Shown here: positions 1-12,059 of the stretch, one piece after another
Layout: each line of letters begins with the position of its first letter
Numbering within the stretch: the first letter of the stretch is position 1
Assembly (NCBI GenBank): GCA_002794775.1
Contig: NBAY01000001.1
Coordinates: 2,418,001-2,482,000, forward strand
Source of the DNA: Porodaedalea pini
Taxonomy: Eukaryota > Basidiomycota > Agaricomycetes > Hymenochaetales > Hymenochaetaceae
Length of the DNA stretch: 64,000 bases
Reading direction: 5' to 3'
Translations under genes and position numbers: made by a program
Notes under the pieces: generated by a model
Told to the model about the DNA's origin: nothing
Seen by the model: the letters and a program-made list of their open reading frames with translations, nothing else
Databases searched by the model: none

Positions 1-1371
1 TACTTTAACCTCCTTAACGTCGATGACACCGACAGGATCCCACCTGCTGATTGACGGGTTACGGTCAATGACGGGAGTCAACAGGACAAGTGCAATGCTT
101 TCAAGAGTTTTTCCAAGTCCCGGCTCCTCAGCGAGAATGCCACCGAAAAACTCGTCTGCGGGTGGCTCCTCGTTTAGTAGACACCCGCTAATGCGGTTCA
201 GATACCATGTCTTTCCGTCTATAGGGCGGATTTTCTCCCAGAAAAGAGGCAATTGCGAAGCAGAAATGCCTATATCCTCGATGTGACCCTGAGCGGTGAT
301 CTGTTTTCCTTCGCGAGAAAGTAGCCAGTTGACGGTTCGTCGCTGGAAGGGAAGCAACTTCGGGAGGAGGTCTCCCGGTTGCGCAGCTTCGTCGGCTTTG
401 CCGGACGGAAGCGCAGTCGCAGGATGTAAACAGGATAAGAAGAAAGGCATATCTGTGTTACCAGTGTAGCTATCCGGTATCGGGCTACCTACACCAAACG
501 CGTAGGTCAGAACGCGCCTCTGAGCCTCTTCTATCTCTGAATCTTTCTTTCGGAAAGTCGTCAAAGGTTCGAAAATGCCCGTTTCTAGGAGCGAAACTGT
601 AATCTCCACTCGTAATGTGACGGGTACGACATGATCATCCTTACGGAGCGGTTCGCGTTTTGTAAAAAGGATATTAAACGGTCCTGATAGTCTGGCGCGC
701 TTGTTTTGCTGCAATTTGTAGGCCGATACAAGGATATCCTTGAGGGCACGTGAATTGAAATCATGATCTGTGTCCTTAATGTCATCGAGCAGGGCGGGAA
801 GAGTGAGCATGCTTGACAGTGGAAGGGATGCCATTCGACCGCTCGCAAGGGGATCATCCTTGCAGGCGTGGACACGGCTGAGGTAGGCGAGCGGATACAC
901 AGTTCCGAGGTCAAAAACCACCTCATCTTGCTCTTCTGGTTGCTCCTCGCACTTGCTTGCAAGAACATGCAAAAAATCGCGATAGGGAGAAATAGAAAGT
1001 TGCAGTTCAGGCGTGTCTTGATCCTCCTCAGCAACAGCGAAATCTATTTCGAATGTGTGACGGAATACTGGGACAGCAGACTCATCGACGTTTCCTCCAA
1101 CTCCAGACATTTTTTCTAGCTTCATACGCTTTGTGGGTCTCGTGGAAGATTTTGTTGTTGATTTCCTCTTTCCCTTGATCCTCTTCCTGGAGCTAGAGAT
1201 CTTCTCTTCAGCCTCCGAGTCTGAAGCGACTTCATCGCTGATAGACCCGAGGGACAGACATTCTGCGAGACGAACAAAGTCAACGGCATCACAGAAGGGA
1301 AGCAAATACCCCGTTTGTTGATTGCGAGAGAAGGAGACGTCGAAGGTATGGCGCGAGCTTGATTCGCGCAT
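1..1371 (-). CDS. SHPRH/IRC20-like SNF2-family ATPase, N-terminal part (partial)
   Basis: The minus strand is open from an ATG at 1371 to the left edge, giving 457 residues with no stop or evident intron. Residues about 360-375 read LLPFQRRTVNWLLSREG, the usual entry to a SNF2 ATPase of the SHPRH/IRC20/RAD5 group. Residues about 411-422 (GGILAEEPGLGKT) are helicase motif I (Walker A). The first 350 residues carry a Lys/Arg/Ser-rich stretch at about 60-85, likely nuclear. Family members are large nuclear proteins combining a split SNF2 ATPase with a RING E3 ubiquitin ligase, acting in post-replication repair or chromatin; those parts would lie beyond position 1. Oddity: Pro in AEEPGLGKT where relatives usually have Met. 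The start is the first ATG of the open frame, with no longer in-frame extension seen. SNF2 assignment is firm; the subfamily is inferred from the long N-terminus and the AEE motif. Confidence 0.85.
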   Translation of the reverse strand, partial: MRESSSRHTFDVSFSRNQQTGYLLPFCDAVDFVRLAECLSLGSISDEVASDSEAEEKISSSRKRIKGKRKSTTKSSTRPTKRMKLEKMSGVGGNVDESAVPVFRHTFEIDFAVAEEDQDTPELQLSISPYRDFLHVLASKCEEQPEEQDEVVFDLGTVYPLAYLSRVHACKDDPLASGRMASLPLSSMLTLPALLDDIKDTDHDFNSRALKDILVSAYKLQQNKRARLSGPFNILFTKREPLRKDDHVVPVTLRVEITVSLLETGIFEPLTTFRKKDSEIEEAQRRVLTYAFGVGSPIPDSYTGNTDMPFFLSCLHPATALPSGKADEAAQPGDLLPKLLPFQRRTVNWLLSREGKQITAQGHIEDIGISASQLPLFWEKIRPIDGKTWYLNRISGCLLNEEPPADEFFGGILAEEPGLGKTLESIALVLLTPVIDRNPSISRWDPVGVIDVKEVKV

Positions 1372-1760
1372 GGTCGTGGTCTGGAGATGAGGACGCTGCG
1401 AAGCTGCGGCTTGTAAAAACGCGTGTTAGTCAGCTATTCTATCTCGCGTTCTCGTCATGTGATACCACGGCCTCGGATCGGCTAAAAACGGAGTCACTCC
1501 GAATTCCAAATCAAACTCAAACTTGACCTCAACTTTAGGGCTGCATTCTTGACCAACTGTTGCTCTTCGCTACATGGCGTTTCTTCAGCAGTCTAAATAC
1601 GAGTTCAGTTCTGATCTCTGATCTACTATTACTCCATCTTGGGAATATTTGTATCATCACCACAAGTTTGGTCACTTTAGTGGCCAAGCCGAGTTTGAGC
1701 TCCGTTGAGCTGCTTACATAGTGAGCCAAACCTAATTCAAAACGTGACAAACACTACTCT
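1372..1760. other. Intergenic, 5' flank of the SNF2-like gene
   Basis: No gene is visible. This is the upstream region of the minus-strand SNF2-like gene and runs up to the outer edge of the left inverted-repeat arm. No clear TATA box was recognised. Confidence 0.5.
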
Positions 1761-4700
1761 ATAGTAGGGTAACTTGAACTACCATACTACCTGCATTTGT
1801 CAAGAATCCCATGCACTGATATGTTTGTAACTTATTTGTTCAGGTCACTTCGTCGTTAAGACCCATGGAACTGCATCCGTGACCGCATCATCGGGCATTG
1901 ATGATCTGTGAAGCCAAGCTTGTGGTTCATCGCCTGATTTCAATAATGATGCTCGCCATCTTTTCCATCACATCGAGTGCGGCACTTCTCGATATTCCGA
2001 AATTTCTCTCAGTCTTATGTCATTTCTCGCACTCTCCGGAATTCTACACGAGCTCTTCTCAGAGTTAGACGAACTCTTTGCTTATGGATAGTTACGGCAA
2101 AAACCACGATCTCGCGAGAAATAATCACCCCCGACCTGCCGGATGACAAGCTCTCCGCGCAGCTGCATCGATAACGACTCTATACTCCCAGAGACTCCCG
2201 CCTTCCCGAGAGCGAACAAGCCGCGGGTGAGGCGATACTGTTTTGCACGTACGTACGGACTCCGAGTCGTTCTGATCTCGTACTTTTCGTTCTAGCTTTC
2301 AGAACCGTGAAGAAGCCTTGCAAAGGTGGTAATATTAAAAGCGAGGCCAGTTACTAGGTATTTGGTGATGAACTTTGCGTCGGCCTAACTTCAAACTACG
2401 GTATAGTTCGTAAATTACTGACAAACCTACCTACGGGAACACGCCTTGAGTTTCAATTTCAATGCCCACCAAGTCCACTGGTGTAGACGGTGAGCACGTT
2501 TAACTGCAATCTTGTCGGCCCTACGTGGCACTTTCTTTCTCGTCCTCGGAGCAAGTGAGGTTTTAAAAAGATCAGACCTGGAAAAGGGTCCCTCCATGGC
2601 TTAGCGCACGACTCGGAACAGTGTTTGTAACTCTGGCTCTCGGCAATGGCTGACACATACATGGTCATTCTGCTCTATCACACATGTATCTTGTCAAGCA
2701 GCTTGATCAGGAGCATCTATTACTCGATTTCAAGGTATTCAAAGCCACGGCTTTGCATTCAGTATGCCTATCTTCTCCTGGAGTGGCCTGTAATGAGGCA
2801 GGTAAGCTAACCATGGCATCAAATCTTATAAAACTTATGGGTCTCAGCTGTCTACCCTTGTAAGTAAACAATGCCGTGGAAAGCAAAGATAGCTAACTTG
2901 AGGCGGGAGCATTCTGGATCAAAGAACAAAACCATTCGGCTATTCTCAATACACTTGGAGGTGGGAAGGAGTACGTACAAGGGCTTTTATATTGGCGCTC
3001 AGTGCCTTCTCTGTTGAACTTGTGGCTAAGGATCGCATCCAACGAGTTCGCCGCAGATTCTCCTTCGATGTGCTGCATAGAGCGACGGACTCCATCAGCT
3101 TCGCACAGGATAGAATGAGAGCTATGATTTGCATCACTTCCTATCATTCGTATTTGAAAGTTTCGCGACAGGAATAATCAATAACTCAGATGCTTGCATT
3201 ACGAGAAATTTATGGATTACGGTTTCTGCGGCGAGCGTACGAAATTTTCATTCACGGGTATGCTGAGTATGAAATACGTGATCAAGAAGCACAAGGTATA
3301 CAGATACTCTCTTGCATATAGGACGCTAAATCTTCTCTGGTTTAGTCTCCTGCACCGTACCAGCTCGGCATTCATTTCGAGCTTCAAGACTATTGGGGAG
3401 TGTCGGATCTCTGACACGAAGTTCTCCGGTATTTGTTTTGAATATCTCATGATGCATCGGGTATACTATTAACTCACTTCTATTCTCTTCTTCACTCTTC
3501 AGGATTTAGTTTAGCAGGCTGGCGTGCTCGAGAAAAACAATGAGAAGACATACGAATGTGGCACTCGCTTTTCAAACTTGCAGGATGCTTCCAGTCTTTT
3601 GACGCTTTTAGTGTTTGTCGTTGTTACTTTCTGTCTAGCTTAAAACTTGAAGCACTGATCTGGTTCGCATTGCACGAGTCCGTAAAGGGATTCAGTTACT
3701 TTGGAAGAGGCGGATACAGTTCGAGTATGTTCACTGGCCCCTTCGATGGCCAGAAGAAGAGGTACACATAATTGGCCGCCATCTTGTGTTCACACACATT
3801 GAGTTCAAACGCGGCTTCGTCAAAATGAGATGAGACAGGATGAAATCTTCGCAAGCCCCGAAAGGTGAAATGCTGCGTCAGTTGGGCGGTGTAGCATTCT
3901 CTGATGGCACATATCGATGGAGTTGCTGTCCGTCAACTAACCCATATTTCGACTATCCATTACCATAATTATCCGGGCGCTTTGTGCGAAACGGAACGCA
4001 GTATCTCATATACATCGCTTCTGCAACTAACAGGAGCTCGATTCCTTCATCAGTAAAAGCCGCGATCGCAGGCTTTCTGAATGGATTGCTGTAAGATGAA
4101 TGGTCGCAGGAATACAAGGTCTCGACCGAAGGCTATGAGTGCCCTTTCAGCAAGCAGACTGACAATTACGCCTAGCATTCATTATAGATTTTCAAATCAT
4201 TTGCGTAAGCCTGTGTTCTGGAACGCAGTATTTTCCCATGCCTAAGTCTTTGGCTTGATTGAGAGCGTAGAATATTAATGTATATAGCTATCGTCTTGCC
4301 AAAGCGTTGAAGGCTGCTTTGAAACGCGGGTCGTGACAATCACCGAACGAATAAGCGACGTGAAGTCCGCGGAAGGAATGAACACGAGGAGTATTCAATA
4401 GATTTGATTGATAAAATCCGCAGCGCGCAAGCAAGACGTTTAGGAGTTACGCAACGTGCAGCCACGATGCGAGAAACCTTCGAGGCGGGAGAAATTCCTT
4501 GATTCCATTACGTCACGCGAAGTCAGTCTGGGAGAGGTGTTAAAGCATCCGTCGAGTGCTATATCACGATTCCAGTCTACTGGTTGATCGGTTCGATCAG
4601 CTAGGGACGAAGATGATTCAAGATCTTCGCTCACTCGCTAAAGTAAAGAATGTGCATTGGCTCCTGAATCTCTGCCGCTTCGCGCATTCAGCCGGTTCCA

Positions 4701-5830
4701 GGCTAACATTAACCTGTCCCATGTTCCTTGCTAAAGCAGATGCAGCTGACACTTGGGCGGTATGCTGGGGCACAGCCTCGGAAAGAATCTGCGAGTGTTG
4801 TACTCCGACTCGGGATAAAGCGGTCCTTCACATAATCTTCTTCCGCGCTTTATTTCTGCCGCTTTTACGGCAACGTAACGAAATCTAGGCGCGAAACTCG
4901 CCATTCCCCTGTTTCTTCTATGCTCTTTCCCGTAACGTTGATCTGAAAGGCTGATCTGAAACAGACTCTCGGCGACCCTTTAGCGCGTCAAGGAGCGTCA
5001 GAAGTTTGTAGTGTTTGAGCATCCTCAGGAGCCGCACGCGATGAGTATAGATCCGCGCTCATTCAAGTTATCGTGGTCCTGCAGTGTCTATTTTGTAACC
5101 AATAGCATCTCTTTCTTGATCGTCGTTTTTCGTCCGTAGCGTTGTTGTCAATGCGGTTGCAGCGCGTTCAATCTCTTCTCACCTATCTGCTTATACCTGG
5201 CGTTGATAGGTAACACCTTCAGATCTAAGCACGTTGGCTACATGTACACAAACCGCTCGAAACGCAGGAGATTGTCGAGGCCATAAGGAAATCTGGTTTC
5301 CGTCTTCTTTGTTCTTATATTGAAACCAGATCGAGGGTGCCATCCATACCGTTGCAATCATATTCAGCTTCATGGGAGTCACGACTCAGCAAATCAGAGT
5401 AAGTAATAAGACCAGAGCGGAGATAGAAATGCGGCTCAGAGAAAGTGTGTAAATATTAATGCTAGTGAGAAAAATCCAAAGATATGCGGCACGTGCACCC
5501 GGCGCATCGCGTAGGACAAACAAGAGCCGACGCAGAAGTCAGCGTCCCATTTCAAAGCTACATCTATCGCAATGTCCGCACGCATTTCATTCTCTTTGCT
5601 GCCGCAGGTGAGTGAGCTTCCTCATTACTCATAAATCATGATGGACGAGTAGTAGGCTGTTTGATACGACACTGGCAGTAATGGAGTCTGACCTTGAGCC
5701 CGGTGTTTGGCCCCGGTTTATCCCATTCGCCTAGCGCTGGAGCACCAGGCAGAATAAGCGAACGTTCAGCCCGACCTGAACGAGGTCGCCGTCCCGGACC
5801 CCGACGTTCCGATCAACAGTCAACGGATCT
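1760..5830. repeat. Left inverted-duplication arm, outer segment (pairs with 44980-49200)
   Basis: The reverse complement of this stretch aligns colinearly with 44980-49200. Anchors seen by eye: 1840-1985 with 49010-49150 (shared words such as aagatggcgagcatcatc); 2230-2330 with 48640-48750 (acgtacg and the gaaagctagaac context); 2990-3140 with 47900-48120; 3220-3450 with 47590-47760; 4440-4640 with 46320-46560; 4860-4940 with 46030-46120; 5440-5530 with 45300-45370 (cacgtgccgcat); 5600-5640 with 45150-45190; 5790-5830 with 44980-45050. Similarity is patchy with many small indels, so the copies are old. Only short non-conserved open frames are present and no intact gene was recognised. CpG content is similar in both copies. 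It may be an ancient segmental duplication or two copies of a decayed mobile element; sequence alone does not decide. Confidence 0.8.
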
Positions 5831-8671
5831 ATGCTCTGTTAAGCCAGCTGGCTGATTCTTGCATGGCGCCTCAATCTTCTTCGCATCTTGAAGCACTGTT
5901 AACACATGTTCATGGGCCTATTACTCTATTGTGTGTGTGGGGGGGGGGGGGGAGAAGTACAAATCGACAAATTCTCCTCAGTCAAAAGAAGACTGACAGA
6001 CTTAGAGTAACTTGACCAAAACGAATCACCAATGAAGAGTCAATTTCTAAAAGCAGTATGAAGAAGACCCGACTCAGAAATGCACTCAAAGGTGTTCTGG
6101 ATGGAGAAGCGACACTCCCGGACTGCGAGTCGTCAGTTAACGTTATTTTACTAAACCGAGTTGAGCAGATCTTTTCTCATAAACGATAGCACCTTCCGAC
6201 ATCGTTCACGAAGTCGAATGGTTCGGCGGGACCTGAGATCTGAGTGTTAAGTCGCTTATTAAATGACAGATGCAAGGGTATATACAGCTTGATATGGTCC
6301 AATTCAATGGCCGGTGCCACGGAGCGAAGACCTTGTATGTACAGTACGTTTTCAGAAACATCTCAAACTGCCTTAAAAGGTCGCACAGGCCTCACGCGCA
6401 GCAAGGGTTCAGAAATTACAGTTCCTGGCCTTAGCCTTACCTCTCCGTCTCCACGTTTCGATTGGGGACGCACGCAAGGCGGTGCCATGGCGTATACATG
6501 CCTTCTTCTGTGGCTGTCGGAAGGGAGGTGTTCCAATTCTGTACAATTGTGCGAGCAGGCGCGCGAGACGGAGAAGATGGGACCCTCGTGAATATACCAT
6601 TGGCCCTGTCAATGGTATCTTCGCGTGATGGCGGGTCAATATGAAGCCTAGCGAATGTTCATACTGTTTTTTGGACTTTGTATCATTCCCCTTGGCCAGG
6701 TATCCAGGGCCAGAATTCAGCGCTAGTCTGAGAACAGATAAGCACGAGTAGACAGGCTCGATTCGGATAGGGGCTTCGAATTTTGGCTCTGGGGTCTGGA
6801 CGAATAGCATGGGTTGGGATGGATTGGGATGTGAATATACATAGTGGGATTGAATGCAAAGAATACACACATGGAGCCACCATCAGCATTTGGGAGAGTA
6901 TAGTTCGGCAAGTACTATGTAGTATTGCACAACGAGCGCAAATGAATTGCCGTTTCGGAGGCCGGAGAATATCATCAGCTCAGATTTGAAGGCGACGGAT
7001 GAGGAGTCATATCTATGCGGTATTGGCATAACAGCCAGGGGTGCTTCTATGAAGTACGTCGAATGTTCAGACTAACCGATCGGTCGAAAGTGCGTGACTT
7101 TCAATTGAGATCTGCGTGGCAGGATGCAGAAGGCACAACTGAGTTGAAGCCACGAGCACCTGGTTCTTATTGTCATTCATCTCAGATGCGCCGACTTAAA
7201 TGAATGAAATGAACGGGCGTACAGAGATGTCAACAAGGTACAACTCCGAGTCGGGTGTGAAGCAATTACAAGCTCGGCCCCACCGGGGGGAGGGGGGGGG
7301 GGGGTGGCGACGGACGATCTGCACGATCGAAAGCCTGAGAGCTTCAAGGCTCCGTGCGGTCGGCGGGGCGCGCGAAGCAATCATGTCGTGACCCTTAGCT
7401 TGGCTTCATGCTGTGCCGTGCGAGAGGTCGGCGCATACAAGACGCGGAAGCAAATTCAGTAGGACATATATATATATCTGCTTTCGAAGGTAGACACGGA
7501 GGTAAATGTGCGCATGCAGAAGGGATGCTGCGCGGAGTCAGAATCAACGAGGAAAGGAAGAAAGGAAGGAGGAAGAGCGAGTTCATTATAAATTATATAA
7601 GCACCGACCCTCGCTTGAAACCCGAACTAGAAGAATTGTGATTCGATTGCGGTGCATGGCGCGTGTGTGACTAACCAAGTCCACACCCGCGTACCGCCGA
7701 TTTGGACTTCAGATTTGTTTAGATCCAAAGAGGCATGGTCGAGTGTAACACATCCTCTTCCCGCTTTCTCCAGCCGGCTTCGAACCCGAGAAGCTCTCTC
7801 CACGCACCCCCGCGAATAGGTTCCTCACAGAGCACGATCAAAACGCTGGATGTTCTATTCACTTCGTGTTATGTACCATTAGCACGCATCTGGGGCAAAC
7901 AAAACAACTGGAAGAATACGAGTGTATATTAATTAATAAGAAACTCCGGAGTCTCTAACGGAGATGTTCTATGGTCCTCGCTCTGAGGAAGGTCAGTCTA
8001 ACTGAGTCGTAGAGGTATATGAGATAGTCGCCTGGACGGGGTCAAATATGCTGTACGTGCATGTAAAGAACTTGAATAGACAAAATAAGAAATGTTATCG
8101 CGCATAATTCTGAACGATTGCATTCAAGTTGTCACGGCGCGGAGTGCGTAGCTTTACTTGCACAAGAAGTCCGTCAAAGATGCCTAGCAAGGTCATACAA
8201 AGTTTCATATTCATTTAGATCTAGAGAAGTATGATCGAGGGTATGTGACAGACCGTATGTCCTGCTACTTCTCCGTCTCTGAGTTGCGGCTTCTCGCCTC
8301 ATCTCGCAGAAAGGCCTGCCTTCTGTGCCTGCCAGTGGAGCTCATCAAGTTCGAACCAATCGATAGATGTTTCACTCATTTCATATTGTCATTGGTATGC
8401 CTTCTAGCTGTGACCAAACAAAGCAAACAGATGCATATGAGTACATCGTGTGTTCATTTATTGGAAAAACAGTTATACCTAAATGTATTTTCAGAAAGCA
8501 AGTGAGCGCGGCATTGGTAAATGTTCTCATGTTCAGCTCCTACTCCGTAGCTCTAGGAAGGGCAGAATGAACTTGCATGGCGGACCAAGGGTTAACCTGA
8601 GTGGACATGGACCGTGAGCTAAAAAAAAGATGGCACGACAACCGTTGGAACTGGGGACGAGTAGAGGAGTA

Positions 8672-9080
8672 CAGTTGATATCTCATAACGAATATGCAAA
8701 ATCCGGAATTTAATATTCCTATGAGATAATATTCTGAGTAGAATGTCACTTTGTGTGACATATGTGTGACTTGCAAAACAAATTAAAATTTTGCTACTTT
8801 TTTTTTTTTGAAGTGCATTTTTAGGCAAACTGTTGCATGTAGCAAGTTCTGAGCTAACAAGGCAAATTTATGTTTGATAGAGGTGCTGTCACTTGGTTTG
8901 GCTTTGACATTCTAATTTCCACATGTTTTTGGTGCAAAACCTTATCTGGTAAGGAATATTTAAAAAAAACATTATTATTAGGTATGAGATTTTGTGAATA
9001 TCCATGAAATGTGTTGATTCGAGAAATTTTATTCTTATGAAAATATTCCTATGAGCTAATTCGCTATGAGATAATCAACT
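8672..9080. mobile_element. MITE, Tc1/mariner type, with TA target duplication
   Basis: This 409-bp AT-rich element starts CAGTTGATATCTCATAACGAAT and ends in its imperfect inverse (...ATTCGCTATGAGATAATCAACTG), flanked by TA at 8670-8671 and 9081-9082. It has no coding capacity. A TA target site with ends beginning CAGT is known for Tc1/mariner and pogo-type MITEs; the parental transposase is not in the window. No matching element was noticed in the right arm, so it probably inserted after the inverted duplication. Confidence 0.75.
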
Positions 9081-10544
9081 GTATGCAAGGAGCAAACAGG
9101 GCTAGAATAATCATGCGGCTTGCACATGGATAGCCGCTCCTCGGTCACGGTGCAAAGTGAGCGGTTTTCAGCGCAGGCGAACAAGTAAATGCAGCGAAAC
9201 GTCGCATCAAGTGCCAAGCCCCTCGGCGCTAACTTTGAGAATACTAGTATTCATTTAGATCCGGAGAGGAATTATTGAGTGTAGAGACTTGAACTCCCCT
9301 CCCCTTCTTTCGTTCTTCCTCCTCTCCTCGGCCTCGCGCTTGAGAACTAGCTTATGCCGCTCGTGTAGAGAAGACTTTGTATTCATTCGCACCACCATTA
9401 GCATATGAATCAGGAATAATAAAAAAGGCGCCGTTCATCAGAAAGAATATATCGTTCATCTGTTCTCGATTTCGGGTCCCGGAATGCTCGAACGCTCTAT
9501 TTGAGGCTCCCAAAATCCGAATCCGAATCTGACCCCGACGGCGCATGCATATGGCCGGCAGTAGTGTTTTCGAAGGTCAAATTTTCGCAGGCAACCGGGG
9601 TCATGGCTGCGACCGCGGCTGCAGAAGAACAGATAGATAAGCAAATTCCGTTTGGGACTCGAAATGAGGGGTTGGAATAAGGAGGACGTTGAGAACAAAG
9701 AAGAGGGAGCTCGCTTGACTAACGACGACCCTCAGAAGAAAATCTTAACCAAAAAAGGGCTGAACCTTGATTACGGTGCGTGCTGCAGGTGCAGGGAAGA
9801 GCTTCACAAACGTGATGCATGCGTAGTGACATGCTCGAAGCACTGTGGAGCAGGTAAGACCTCGGACCACATGCGCAAAGCTAGTGCCCGCTCACCGCTG
9901 ACTTTTATTTACTAGATTTCGATTGCGTTTCATCTCCGGACGTATAGTCGAGGGTTATTGACCATCACGCCTCGGACCCTTTTCAGTCCCGAGGACTCAA
10001 GGTGAGAATCTGAGAACGCATGCAAGTGCAGGAGGCACATAGATGAAGCATACAGTATCTTCCCTCTAAGTCCAACCTCTTTCGCGCCTTCGCAGCCGAC
10101 TTTACCGGGTTGCAAATTCAGTTGAGATAGAGAGTCTGGAGAAGTTCGATCAAGGGAACTAACCAAACCCTCCTCCTCTTGCGTCCGAACCGGCTTCGAG
10201 CTCGAGAGGAGAAGGTTCTCTGTCACGCACGCACCTCTGGAACTCTGAACCACCGGGAGGCGCGATTCCTTCGTCGGTTTCGTTTCGCCCCAGGATTAGT
10301 ATTATCCTGGACTTCAATTTGAACTCGAGCATCGAATCAGTAGCAACAGAAAGGAATGGATGAATGCTATTATGGGCGCAGATTAATCGATGTCCATTAG
10401 TAAAGGACATCCACTGTACCTGCATTCGCCCCTCAATTCAAACCCTGCATAATGTAACATCGCAGGGAAGTGACAGCTCCAGTTCGGCGCCCTTTCTGTA
10501 AGTCTTTTCATGTAAGTTCAAGAAGAAGGAAGAGAGGGGAGAGG

Positions 10545-11540
10545 GGGGGGGGGCTTAATTAAATCTCTGGAAGATCAGCGAGGTACAAGAAAGGACTTGA
10601 ATGAAGACTCACCGAAAGGAAGAGAAGAAACATGTGTGGATGCTGGGCGAACGAGGGACAGAGTAGACCGACAGGCATCGAACATCCATCGCGACCCCGG
10701 GAATCGTGAATACGAACATATGGTATAGAAACCCAAACGGCCCACTCGAGTCCATGGATCTCGTGAGAAGGCGAGAAATGAGAAGGTGGCCGGCGGCGGC
10801 ATTGGTGCTCCTGGCTGCTCTCGAGTTGCATAATGTTGCTGTAGATGCATACATGCGCGTGGAACAGCCCCCTCCCCCTCTTCCCCTTCCCCCCAACACA
10901 CACACATACCACCACCCCGAAAGACTCGGAGGTCGCTTGACCCTCTTAGAGGGAACGACACGTCGCATCGTTGCTTCGTGACGCGAACTTTCTGTCGACG
11001 GGTGACGAGGTCTGGACGCACTGATCTCAAGGAAGACGAGGCCAGAATCCAGACAGGCCAGATCCGCCAAACGCCAGGTGCCAGACGACGCTGGAACGTC
11101 CAAGTCATCACCGTCGCCATGCCCTGTCTTCTTCCGACCGGGTATACATATCTTATATAGCTGTGAACCGTGAGCCGTGAGCCGCTTGTCAGCCAGCACA
11201 CGCAGGTGTCGAAGTGTTGACAAATCACAGGAACAATACCGAGCCACGACGGAATGTCGTCCGGTGCCCTATCACTACGGACAACATCAATGTATGTGTA
11301 GCCCCTTGACGAATCCTGCCAAAAGGATAAAACAGAATGAGGCGAGGAGAGAGTGTGTGTGTGCGGTCGATTTCGTATATTTGCTTCGAATCGCGTCAGT
11401 ATTGTTTCGTACTCGATATCGTCTCCAAATAAAGCCTTCTCAATCGAAATTTAGAAGGAGTCGCAGTACTGGTCCGGGCCTTCCTGTCCGTGAAAAACAA
11501 GTGCCAGTGATTGATAACCAGGAATAGCCTGAGTAGGCAA
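10545..11540 (+). repeat. Repeat unit copy A (related to 12060-13060 and, inverted, 39215-40400)
   Basis: Copy A shares with copy B the order of a poly-G run, a gatcagcgaggtaca word, a caccgaaagga word, a gaccgacaggcatcgaac-like word, a gagttgcataatgttg-like word and a gacgggtgacgaggtctg-like word. Long overlapping minus-strand frames across it (about 212-217 codons) are low-complexity, not conserved between copies, and are not taken as genes. Copy B matches the right arm better, so A is probably a local left-arm duplication. Confidence 0.7.
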
Positions 11541-12059
11541 ACCCATAAATGTAGAAAATTCTGTACACACACTTCGCACCTATGGGCCCTGTGGAGCAAC
11601 TGAATCTGAAAGATCATTCATCTGTTCTTTCTTTCTCTCTGGCGACGAGTGTCGAATGTCGAATGGCAAATACCGTAATACTGTATCTAGGGGTCGAAGA
11701 ACTACCTTTATAAAGTCGTTCAGACCCAATTTGAGTTGATCCTGATCACGGGTTGACCTAGTTAACGAGAAATAAGTGGGGAATAACCAGGAATGGCACG
11801 GGCATGGTCATGGGCCTGAACGCAGAGCCTTCTAATAAATTTCTCATGCAGCCCATATAAATTTGGTGAGAATCGCCGACTTTTGGAGTACACACCCAAT
11901 GGCAACGACTTCGTGGGGAACCCGAATTCCCCGAATCCAATTTTGGTTTCGGGCAAAGATCGGGCGGGCGGGCGGTGGGGTTGACAAATAGCGAGTTCGC
12001 GGTAGAAAAAACTTGAGAGAGAAGAAAAGAAAAGAAGGCGTGATTTGGAAGAAGGGGGA

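Noticed and set aside
7770..7790. B-box-like word on the minus strand (ggttcgaagcc), hinting at a tRNA or SINE
   Set aside because: No A box at a proper distance and no cloverleaf; the word belongs to the scattered left-arm motif.
10559..11247. Overlapping minus-strand frames of about 118, 212 and 217 codons
   Set aside because: They lie in repeat copy A; the equivalent frames are broken in copy B and in the right arm, so there is no coding conservation.
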